Part shown: positions 13,762 to 22,000 of the stretch, one piece after another
Numbering within the stretch: position 1 is the first letter of the stretch
How the letters are laid out: each line of letters begins with the position of its first letter
Virus record (IMG/VR): IMGVR_UViG_3300006875_000145
Coordinates: 1 to 25,558 of that record
DNA length: 25,558 nt
Reading direction: 5' to 3' (one strand)
Origin: a virus
The notes under the pieces: model-generated
The model's database searches: none
What the model was told of the DNA's origin: nothing
The model's input: only the letters and a program-made list of their open reading frames with translations
Program-made: the position numbers and the translations under genes

Positions 13762-15171
13762 TTAAAATGTACCACCTTGTAAATGTGCAAATGTCGGAAT
13801 TCCTGATGTATTTATCTGTAGTACATGACCTTCTGTCGAAGATGCTACAGATGATAATGCCGCTGTTGAAGTTAGTCCAGCAATTACAACACCATTAGCA
13901 GTGAATGATCCAACACCAGTACCACCTCTTGTGACAGTAAGTGTTCCAGAGCCAATTTGTGTTGCACTAATATTGATTGTCGCACCTGTTGCTGCGGTCA
14001 CTCTACCGAAACCGTCAACCGTAATTGACGTAATTGTATTAGAATTGGCTAATCCACCTGTTAAAGTATATGTAGAATTTGCTAATGATACTAGGGAAGT
14101 TCCATTGAAATGTACTAGATTGCCAGTTGTGAAAGATGATGCATTAGTACCACCATCTGCTATTGCTATGACGGATGATAGTCCAGATACAGTACCGCCG
14201 GTGAAATTTGCATCTAGTGTTGCTCTTGAGAATGCCGCAGCATTTACAGTATTACTAACAGCACTTGGTAATTCTGTACCACCAGTCATTAATTTGAATT
14301 TGCCCGAATCTGAGGCATCTCTAAAGAATGCTGTATATTTGGTACCAGCATTAACATACGTTCCGAATATACCAATATCTAATATATCTGCTGCATTGTT
14401 TGCTGCTAATTGAATCAGTGAATCATCTGTTTTGATATTGTCAACATCATGTGTTATCGTATTTCCGCTAACAACTAAATTACCAGTAATCGCTAAACTT
14501 CCATCAATCGTCTGATTTGTTCCGGTAGTTCTTATAACAGTGCCATCAACATCGAATCGAACATTGCTATTGGCGGAATATACTGCGGTTGTTATTCCAT
14601 CACCACCAACAAATGTAATAGTATCTGTTGCAAGTGCGACAGAATCAGCGCCAGTATCACCAGCAATTTGAACGGTAGATGAACCCGCAGTTAATCCAAC
14701 ATTAGCTGCCGCGGTTATTCGACCTTTTGAATCTACTTGATAAACTGGAATAGTTGTACTGTCACCATACCACCCCGCAGCTACACCGGAATTACCTAAT
14801 GTTAATGGAATATTAGCATTAGCTGATCCATCAACTGATACAATACCATTTGCATCACCCGATACTCCTATATTTCTAGCAGTTTGCCATTTAGTGGCAG
14901 TATTGGCATTTCCGAATAAATCAGCTTTTACTGCAGTTGCGCTAAACATACCAACAGTATCTCGTTTAACTATAGCTGACGCTGTATTAGCATCCGTGGC
15001 GGCATCCACTAATGTCGTATAATATTTTCCGCCTATTGTTAGCACATGATTTGTTGTGTTTCCAATAAAGAACTTATCAGATGTAAATGAATACGCTGCT
15101 TCACCAACATTCAATGTTGTTGGAGTCGCAGTTGCGGATGAATATTTTAATTGTATTGTAGTGTTTGCCAT
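13762..15171 (-). CDS. Tail fibre protein (469 residues)
   Basis: The protein begins NTTIQLKYSSATATPTTLNVGEAAYS, an N-terminus shared with the 522-residue fibre. Its body has the usual phage fibre vocabulary: FGNANTATKWQTARNIGVSG, IPVYQVDSKGRITAAANVGL, VSGNTITHDVDNIKTDDSLI and IADGGTNASSFTTGNLVHFN. It ends HLQGGTF. Such sequences form trimeric beta-rich shafts in T4-like marine phages. The N-terminus probably docks to the virion and the remainder forms the shaft and tip. No chaperone or peptidase motif was seen. An AGGGAAAAAAC sequence supplies the ribosome site before the ATG. Confidence 0.83.
   Translation of the reverse strand: MANTTIQLKYSSATATPTTLNVGEAAYSFTSDKFFIGNTTNHVLTIGGKYYTTLVDAATDANTASAIVKRDTVGMFSATAVKADLFGNANTATKWQTARNIGVSGDANGIVSVDGSANANIPLTLGNSGVAAGWYGDSTTIPVYQVDSKGRITAAANVGLTAGSSTVQIAGDTGADSVALATDTITFVGGDGITTAVYSANSNVRFDVDGTVIRTTGTNQTIDGSLAITGNLVVSGNTITHDVDNIKTDDSLIQLAANNAADILDIGIFGTYVNAGTKYTAFFRDASDSGKFKLMTGGTELPSAVSNTVNAAAFSRATLDANFTGGTVSGLSSVIAIADGGTNASSFTTGNLVHFNGTSLVSLANSTYTLTGGLANSNTITSITVDGFGRVTAATGATINISATQIGSGTLTVTRGGTGVGSFTANGVVIAGLTSTAALSSVASSTEGHVLQINTSGIPTFAHLQGGTF
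13809..13816 (-). promoter_or_regulatory. Late-promoter-like GATAAATA before the coiled-coil gene
   Basis: The minus strand reads GATAAATA inside the last codons of the 469-residue fibre gene, about 50 bases before the coiled-coil gene's ATG. The spacing is similar to that of the gp18 candidate. It overlaps coding sequence, so support is modest. Confidence 0.3.
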
Positions 15172-15187
15172 GTTTTTTCCCTATTTT

Positions 15188-15424
15188 TTAAAAAGTGCCG
15201 CCTTCTATAGATGCTATTCCAAGATTTGATAATTCGAGAGGTTTCATCTCATAACTATTAGTGTTTGAGTTATAGACTAATGTATATCCATTAGCAACAT
15301 TTGCTGTGTTGACATCAGTTAAATCATTTAAAGTTACTGTGAGAGTAGGCGCAATCGATGGATCAACGATAGACATCCTAGTCTGCGTTGGTTGTCGAAT
15401 AATAACCTGACCAATATTAGCCAT
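15188..15424 (-). CDS. Small fibre-associated protein ending GGTF (78 residues)
   Basis: The protein has a basic start, MANIGQVIIRQPTQTR, then SIVDPSIAPTLTVTLNDLTDVNTANVANGYTLVYNSNTNSYEMKPL, and ends SIEGGTF. The 'LNDLTDV...GYTLVYNSxTxxYE' pattern occurs in short proteins and fibre N-termini of T4-like marine phages. It is likely a virion fibre component or linker. It overlaps the 111-residue gene by eight bases upstream and precedes the 469-residue fibre. No membrane segment or cysteine is present. Confidence 0.72.
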   Translation of the reverse strand: MANIGQVIIRQPTQTRMSIVDPSIAPTLTVTLNDLTDVNTANVANGYTLVYNSNTNSYEMKPLELSNLGIASIEGGTF

Positions 15425-15752
15425 GTGTCACACCAGGTAATACAATAGCAACACCTTCAATAACTCTAGTTATATTATTGGCAGGAGACGTAATGATTAA
15501 ATCAAATTGTTGTCTACCCGCTTCTAAATTTGCAGTATTGGCCGAAGTTAAACTTAATGTTATCTCTCCAGTCGAAGCATCTGTAATGGAAACGTTAAAT
15601 GATGAATACGTCTCGGAATAATATGATTGTCTTATCTGAGATTCCGCTGAATAGCCGGATAGATCAAGATAATCTCCTTGAGTATCTAATACATTCAATA
15701 TAGTTGAAAAATCAGAATACTGTTCAATATAAATTTCCGTAAATGCTGCCAT
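15417..15752 (-). CDS. Small virion beta-sandwich protein (111 residues)
   Basis: The protein has TEIYIEQYSDFSTILNVLDTQGDYLDLSGYSAESQIRQSYYSE, then ITDASTGEITLSLTSANTANLEAGRQQFDLII and VTRVIEG-like TRVIEGVAIVLPGVTHG. The strand-rich pattern with 'DLSGYSAESQIR' and 'LEAGRQQFDL' resembles a family common in T4-like marine phage fibre clusters and the N-terminal domains of baseplate or fibre proteins. It probably connects fibre parts to the virion. Start and stop overlap or closely follow neighbouring genes, consistent with coupled translation. Exact role unknown. Confidence 0.75.
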   Translation of the reverse strand: MAAFTEIYIEQYSDFSTILNVLDTQGDYLDLSGYSAESQIRQSYYSETYSSFNVSITDASTGEITLSLTSANTANLEAGRQQFDLIITSPANNITRVIEGVAIVLPGVTHG

Positions 15753-15762
15753 TTATTTCTCT

Positions 15763-16317
15763 CTAGGTTGGCCAAGTTAATATAGGTAACTCAGATTCAA
15801 TCTCTTCATAAGTTAGTGGCATCTCTCTTATATTATTCTTTACATCTTCGAATATCTGATATATAATGTTCCATGTAGAATCTCGAACTTGTAATCCGTA
15901 TGTACCTTCTACTTGAAATTTAGGATTACTAGAATTGGCATATGTGCATAAACTTAAAATATTATCGTAATATCTTGTTCTAGCAAAATCATCCAATCTT
16001 TTCTGTACTTCAATAGATATTTCTGTTATGATGATCGATATTATAGTATTCGATTCGGCTACAGATAAATTAACAATTGAATAAGATTGTTCCCACTGTT
16101 TTTTAGTAGTATTATATGTGGGATCGATTTCTACTACTTTATGTGTTAATTTATTATGTGTAGGAATACCCTTTGATACAATATTTATAATATTGTGATT
16201 TTCTAAAAAATCTGGTGTTAAAGATGCAGGAAAAGATGTTTGAGGATAATCCAGTTTAAGATTTTCTGGATTATACGGATATTCAATGATTTGATTGTTT
16301 ATTATTTTAGCGTACAT
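15763..16317 (-). CDS. DUF4376-like tail-fibre-associated protein (184 residues)
   Basis: The N-terminal half starts MYAKIINNQIIEYPYNPENL and contains EIDPTYNTTKKQWEQSYSIV. This is the 'my-ki-n-qi-eyP' start seen in tail-fibre assembly and tip proteins. The C-terminal half has VQKRLDDFARTRYYDNILSL and CTYANSSNPKFQVEGTYGLQ, typical of DUF4376-type regions. Such proteins accompany phage fibres and may act as assembly factors or virion parts. It lies eight bases after the duplicated-domain protein and before the 111-residue virion protein. The family call is from remembered pattern only. Confidence 0.65.
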   Translation of the reverse strand: MYAKIINNQIIEYPYNPENLKLDYPQTSFPASLTPDFLENHNIINIVSKGIPTHNKLTHKVVEIDPTYNTTKKQWEQSYSIVNLSVAESNTIISIIITEISIEVQKRLDDFARTRYYDNILSLCTYANSSNPKFQVEGTYGLQVRDSTWNIIYQIFEDVKNNIREMPLTYEEIESELPILTWPT

Positions 16318-16325
16318 GATTGATT

Positions 16326-17582
16326 CTATGAGGTTGGTTTAATTGCCAGCATGATGCCACAAACATTGGAGGATGAACCTAACGTTGCTGATCTGGCACT
16401 AGATGCGCCATATCCTACAAGTTGATCGAAAATTGCATATGACGGATCAGTTGTATCATTTTCAGTAACTATTGTTGACATGTCTGTTGGAGCTAGAATT
16501 GTAACTGATCCTGAACTTCTAGCAAAACATGCAATTAATCTCGAATAATTTTCGGCAATATTGATAGATGCAATTGACACAGGATCAGTACCGGAAGCAA
16601 AACTTCCAATCGTATCATAGGTTGCATTTCTATATACCAAAATAGTTCCGCTTGGTTGATTGGTCGTAGTTCCTGTTGTGAATGTATAACTACTTGCTTC
16701 CGATGCTGTTGCTATTTTATACGCAACTCTTAAAGATGGTCGACTGCCGAGATCACCAATTTCTGTCCATCCAGTATCTCCAGTCCAAGTTTCACTTGTT
16801 GAAGTCACAACAAATGCTATCAATAAATCATTCTCAATAGTGCCTGTTGGCTTATTGATTGTTAATTGTGTTATCCCAGATGATGTGTTTTGATTACTAG
16901 CACTATTTACAAATGTTATTTCAGGTGGGGTATAAGATGCGGGTACTATAAAAAATAATATGCCGTATGTACCAGTATCAACGGGAGTTGTAGATGTTGT
17001 TTTAGTTCCAGTTAAACCGGCATCAACTGTTTGAGAGCAAATCTTATATGATGGTCGATTTGCATCAGAATCACTAACGACGCTAGACATTCCTGACGGA
17101 GTTCCAAGTGTTGTACTTGCATTATCATTATGAATCGATGCTAATAATATACATTTATCGGTTGGAATCTTAATCTCTGGTAGAATTGCATTTGCTGCGG
17201 GTGCCGAAAATGCTCCATGTAATCCTATTTTGGCATTTCTATATGTCAAAATAGCACCAGAACTGATTCTCGACTCATTAGTAAATGTGTAATTAGACCC
17301 TTCGGCAGCCGCAATTTTCCAGAATATCGTCGAGCAACGGTTAAGTGAAGAATCTAAGTCAGTGCCAACTAATTTTGTCCATCCTGCGGGTGCTGTAAAT
17401 TGACTTGTTGTACTAAATCTTTCATTATAGCAAAATGCTAACATCAAATCGCCATCAAGTGTCCCTGTTGGCTTATTGATCACCAATGTTGTACTAGCAG
17501 ATGGATTTTGAGTTTGGGAGCTTCCAACAAACTCAATGTCTTGACTAACACCGCGTCTAAGTTTTCGGCTTATACAACTCAT
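16326..17582 (-). CDS. Fibre-cluster protein with two copies of a beta-rich domain (418 residues)
   Basis: Two homologous halves are visible (about residues 16-215 and 222-418). Each has I-x-F-V, INKPTGTLDGDLMLAF or INKPTGTIENDLLIAF, a GWT segment, WKIAAAEGSNYTFT or YKIATASEASSYTFT, SGxILxYRNA, and later DxxxPSY with a final GI-hydrophobic strand. The pattern resembles secreted or phage beta-sandwich domains. I cannot name the family or function, though a receptor-facing fibre domain fits the neighbourhood. I chose ATG 17580-17582 because it overlaps the upstream stop (ATGA) and follows GGGGATG. An in-frame ATG at 17618 would overlap the upstream gene by 40 bases and add a Cys/Trp-rich stretch of 12 residues. 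Confidence 0.75.
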   Translation of the reverse strand: MSCISRKLRRGVSQDIEFVGSSQTQNPSASTTLVINKPTGTLDGDLMLAFCYNERFSTTSQFTAPAGWTKLVGTDLDSSLNRCSTIFWKIAAAEGSNYTFTNESRISSGAILTYRNAKIGLHGAFSAPAANAILPEIKIPTDKCILLASIHNDNASTTLGTPSGMSSVVSDSDANRPSYKICSQTVDAGLTGTKTTSTTPVDTGTYGILFFIVPASYTPPEITFVNSASNQNTSSGITQLTINKPTGTIENDLLIAFVVTSTSETWTGDTGWTEIGDLGSRPSLRVAYKIATASEASSYTFTTGTTTNQPSGTILVYRNATYDTIGSFASGTDPVSIASINIAENYSRLIACFARSSGSVTILAPTDMSTIVTENDTTDPSYAIFDQLVGYGASSARSATLGSSSNVCGIMLAIKPTS

Positions 17583-18784
17583 ATTGCAACATCCCCAACT
17601 CTCGCACCGTACACCCAATTATTAGCCTTCCATAATTCTATTACAGTATATCCAGATGTTGCCAGCGCAGGCGCCGCTGCGCCCACCCATTGAACATTTA
17701 TAGTAGACCATGTTATTGTATTGGCCGTACCATCTGCTACCATCAATGTTATTGCTTGTCCATTTGAAAATGAATTGGCGTATGGCGTTCTATTTGCGCC
17801 TAGTGTCCAAACTTGAATAGTTCCATTAGCGGGATTTATATCCACATTTGATGCATCGGAAATGGTAAATACTGTTTCAGTAATTGCTTTAACATTACTA
17901 ATATTTCTATTAGAATCTACTAATACTGTACCATTAATATTAATAATATCCGTATTTGCAATATTTGATCGTATTGTGCCGGTAGATGGCTGAAATGTTA
18001 TTCTAGTATTCGATACTTTAACATTAGTTAATAAACCGCTAGAATTTGCAGTAAGTACGATATTATATTGATTTGAATCACTTGTTGTATTTGTAATAAC
18101 TGCTAGATTAGCGGTATTCGCAAGTGCTAATAATGTATTGACAGTATCATATGCGCTATTAGCATGAATATATGTGGTATTAGCTTTATCGTATGCGCTA
18201 TTAGCATGTCGATGGGCATCATTTGCTGTCGTATATGCGCTATTAGCATGAATATATGCGGTATTGGCTTTATCATGTGCGCTATTAGCATGAATATATG
18301 CGGTATTGGCTTTATCATGTGCGCTATTAGCATGAATATATGCGGTATTGGCTTTATCATGTGCGCTATTAGCATGTGTATATGAATTAGTTGCTGTTGC
18401 AAATGCTAAATTAGCTGTATTATTTGCAGTATTGGCTATTATTTCAACAGTATTTGCAGTATCATATGCAACTTGAACAAAGGCATTTATGGAATTATAT
18501 ACTGTTACAGTATTCGAATATACATTTAACGTTTCACCATATTTTATAACAACGTTAGTATGATTATTCACCACATTTGAATGGAGAGTTACTGTATTAG
18601 AGTAAACATTTACTGTATTTGAATATACATTAACGGTATCAGTATATACATTAACTGTACTGTTAGCATAATAGAATACTAGATTAATATTTGGTTCTAG
18701 TGTATTCCATTGTGTAATAGTCGCTTGTGTTGCTGTTACCCATTCCCCAAATGTATTTGCTAATTCTATCTGTTTAATGGGCAT
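17579..18784 (-). CDS. Tail fibre protein with 7- and 14-residue repeats (401 residues)
   Basis: Residues 1-40 form a lead-in. Residues 44-98 hold heptads such as VNVYSNT and VTVYNS. Residues about 128-211 hold six 14-residue units of the type AHDKANTAYIHANS. The 212-401 region has VDINPANGTIQVWTLGANRT, SFSNGQAITLMVADGTANTI, TWSTINVQWVGAAAPALATS and YTVIELWKANNWVYGARVGD. That last segment (GYTVIELWK...YGARVGDVA) closely resembles the C-terminal domain of many T4-like marine phage fibres. It is probably a trimeric shaft with a distal binding domain. The ATG overlaps the upstream small gene by 11 bases. Confidence 0.82.
   Translation of the reverse strand: MPIKQIELANTFGEWVTATQATITQWNTLEPNINLVFYYANSTVNVYTDTVNVYSNTVNVYSNTVTLHSNVVNNHTNVVIKYGETLNVYSNTVTVYNSINAFVQVAYDTANTVEIIANTANNTANLAFATATNSYTHANSAHDKANTAYIHANSAHDKANTAYIHANSAHDKANTAYIHANSAYTTANDAHRHANSAYDKANTTYIHANSAYDTVNTLLALANTANLAVITNTTSDSNQYNIVLTANSSGLLTNVKVSNTRITFQPSTGTIRSNIANTDIININGTVLVDSNRNISNVKAITETVFTISDASNVDINPANGTIQVWTLGANRTPYANSFSNGQAITLMVADGTANTITWSTINVQWVGAAAPALATSGYTVIELWKANNWVYGARVGDVAI
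18151..18402 (-). repeat. Six 42-bp tandem repeats in a fibre gene
   Basis: Units begin at 18151, 18193, 18235, 18277, 18319 and 18361. The three units covering 18235-18360 are identical apart from the first base of one. The unit at 18193 is diverged in its second half, and the last is diverged too. All are in frame (14 codons). Confidence 0.92.
18491..18655 (-). repeat. Heptad (21-bp) repeat region in a fibre gene
   Basis: This region encodes repeated VNVYSNT-like heptads (protein residues 44-98). The DNA units are related but not identical. The 7-residue phase matches the 14-residue repeats further on, suggesting a continuous coiled or stacked shaft. Confidence 0.7.
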
Positions 18785-19013
18785 TTTCTGACCTTATAGA
18801 TGCCATATCTTGAATCAGTTTTTTAATACAAGCCATATCATTTTCTAATTTCTCTAATCTCAATTTAGATTCCTCTTTATCGCTCATATCTTTTAATATT
18901 CTAGCTCTTTTCGAATTGAAATCATTCAACTCTTTAGGATTTGTGCGAATTATTGCATTGCTTTTCATATCTCTAGCAAAGTTTAAATCGTCTTTAATTG
19001 GTATTTGTCGCAT
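18774..19013 (-). CDS. Small conserved phage protein (79 residues)
   Basis: The protein starts MRQIPIKDDLNFARDMKSNAIIRTN. It then has NSKRARILKDMSDKEESKLRLEKLENDMACIKKLIQDMAS, a likely amphipathic coiled-coil helix (about residues 35-72). The opening 'IPIKxDxNxxRDxxSNAIIxTN' is a pattern I associate with small proteins downstream of the large virion protein in T4-like marine phages. Function is unknown. The start overlaps the large gene's stop (TAATG) and the end overlaps the fibre gene, indicating tight coupling. A baseplate or fibre linker is possible. Confidence 0.75.
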   Translation of the reverse strand: MRQIPIKDDLNFARDMKSNAIIRTNPKELNDFNSKRARILKDMSDKEESKLRLEKLENDMACIKKLIQDMASIRSENAH

Positions 19014-22000
19014 TATAGAAGCTCCGATAGTGCAATTGCGCGAAAATTCTTCACTCTTGGCACTTTGTTGGAATTAGTTGACCTGAATACAAGTTTTATA
19101 GCAAAATACTTAAAGTTGGTGAAACCATCATAATTAATATAATTATCTGCAATATTATTTGATCCTGGAGCATACATATAATTCTTATACTCATTTTTAT
19201 TCTCAGAATAACTATTCAATCCACCAATCAATGTCATCAGTGTCCAGCGTTTATTTGTTAAACTATCTGCATCATCTTGTGACAGGACCTTATAGTAAAC
19301 ATCGATCTCAGTATTTCTTGGTTTATGTGCGGAGAATAATACTCTAATATCTCCACCATCAAAACCATCTGCCAAAGTTATTTTTCTAGTTATATATTTA
19401 GCGTCACCTACTCCGCCGAATGGTTGATCTTCACCTATGATAACAGCTTCGGCTAATATTGTGGCATTTGAATCTGTAATCGTAATGGTGGGTGAACCAG
19501 TATAACCGGAACCAGTATTTGTTATATAAATATCATCAATTTGTCCAGATACAACGTTTGCTGTAGCAGTTGCGCCAGTACCACCACCCCCAGATATTGC
19601 TACTGATACCGTCATTACATTATGATCTTGACCTGGATTTGTTATGAAAATATCACTATTAGAAATTGCATTATTGTCTATGATATTTTCAATTGTGACC
19701 ATATTAATTTTAGAAATATCAAGAGATGGTGCAATATCAGGATTTATTGTTTTAAGCGTAGCTTCAAGAATAAATGACTGATTATTGCTAGTAATTATTC
19801 TTGGACCAAAATCATCATAGAATTCAATATTGGTATCCGTTTCTATATTTCTAAAAATATCTTGTGTTCCATCATAATATGTTGTTCTTATTTTATAAGA
19901 AGCATTCGCATTTACATAGGCATTTTCTTCTGTTGTAATATATAATGCATTAACATTCACATTGGATGAAGGCGCTGTTGCATCATATAATTCAATACCT
20001 TGTAAACCATAATTTGATAAATCTTGTGGACGCGCTCTTAATCGCATTTTAAATACCGCAGGAATAACATCATATGTTGCTTTTGTTAATTCAAATGCAA
20101 TATCTTCATTTGGAAATGGTTCCCAAACAGATGAATTCTGAATCTTGAATAGTGTGCCAACATATGGTTGCGCAGTAATCAATCTATTTGTTCCTAATAT
20201 CTTATCGCCTAACCGCGCCATATATAATTCATATTCACCTGATGCCGATGTTATAGCAAGCGCATAAGATTTACCTGGATCTAAAAATATAGGTTGACTA
20301 AAAGTTGCCTCGGTGTAATATGGTGCAGAATTGGCTAATGACATATATCCTGCTGTTGCACTTGTATTAGCACTAACGCCTGGCTCATAAAATGGATTAA
20401 ACTCAAATTCACCCATTTGTGATATTGTAGTATTTGATATTACAGTAATATCACTAGGATTCAAATATATGGATGCGCCTGGTAATATAGAATCGATCAT
20501 ACCTGATGAAAATGGAATTCCATCTGGTGTAGTCTGTCTAATTTGTATATTTACAGGAAGAGAATCATCTATTGCGGCAAATAATAATTTAACAGATGTT
20601 ATAGATAATCCCTGAGGATGAATATTTTCATCCACTATAAATGTCTGCGCGAATGGTCCTGCTGAATTTGCTTTAGGGGCTGGCGGATATACTGATTCTG
20701 TATTAGCAGTTACAAATTTCAATCGATTTTTATTATATCGATTAATTGTTAGTCCCAATTCATCATCGTTTTCTACGATAGATGGTGACATCAACAAACC
20801 AGGAAATGTTCCTCTACCATCGGTATAACAATCACCAATAGTTATCATAGAACGATCTTCATCTCGAACATTTCGCGTTCTTCCACGATTATCGGTATAA
20901 GTATTATACATACCACCCGGAAGAGGATTGAATGTTCCTGATATAGTTATTGTTCTGGTTTGAACATTATATGATGCAACATTATATTTTTTACCAGCAC
21001 CGTCACCTGATACTACAGTGATAGTATTATTCGTAAAGGAAACATTAGAATTGGCAAATTTACCCGTTACTTGTACAGTATTTGCGGTAACAACATTGCA
21101 CATAGAAAATCCTGGATAATATGCAATGATTTTATTGTTAGCCGAACAATTCTTTTTATTCCACCATTTACCAAAGTGGCCTGATCTGATATATGTATCA
21201 TCGCCTGGTATCAATACTCTTTCAGTATCTTTATTGTTGTAAAGAGCATCTTCGCCAGATTCCGTAACATAAACATGGATATTTGCGACGTTAGATGATA
21301 CTCTTTCAATATAATCAATCGTGCCTCTCGCAATTACTTTACCACTACTTTCAATTCTAACTTTGAAAATTTCACCGTTTCTAAAATCATGTGTCCAATG
21401 TTTCAGCCAATGGGCACTATTAGGAATTTCATCATGTTCAATTTGAATGACATCTGGTTTAAGAACAAAATTAGATACGTTAACATCATTCAAATATGTT
21501 GTTACTAGACGATTTGGTTTTAAACCTTTCGCTCTAAAATAAATATTCTTTCTGCGGCGTCTTAAATTCACTGATTTCAACATAGTTGTCAATGAATCAA
21601 GATTAGATACTAAATCGGATGGTTTTGATGCGCCGTTTAATACTTCCGCTGTTAAAGAATTGATAAAATCATCGAAATTGGAATCATATAATCCTTCTTT
21701 CGTTAACTTCGTAATTTCTTTTTCGAGTTTTTTTGCTGTATGTGGACTATCAGCTTTTATTCGATTGTACCACCAACCCCATTCTCTTCTATAGCATTCG
21801 AATTCTTCTTTTTTTATTGAATTGAGATTACTTCTGGATCGCAAATCTCTAAAATTTTGAGAACAATATGCCCAAGAATCATTTATACCATTAGTATTAT
21901 CGATTATTTCCGGCGGTTGTTCCAAATCAGGATATTCTGGATCAATCTCTTCCGCTTCTGCTGTACCGTAATTAACATCTAAACTGAATGGATTTATATT

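Noticed and set aside
16182-16189. Perfect TATAAATA on the minus strand
   Set aside because: It is inside the DUF4376-like gene, about 430 bases before the next start, so it is not convincing as a promoter.
17583-17618. Upstream ATG giving a 430-residue version of the duplicated-domain protein
   Set aside because: It would overlap the preceding fibre gene by 40 bases and add an odd Cys-rich extension. The ATG at 17582 has the ATGA overlap typical of this cluster.
18151-18402. CRISPR-like regular repeats
   Set aside because: Units are contiguous without unique spacers and encode an in-frame 14-residue fibre repeat.
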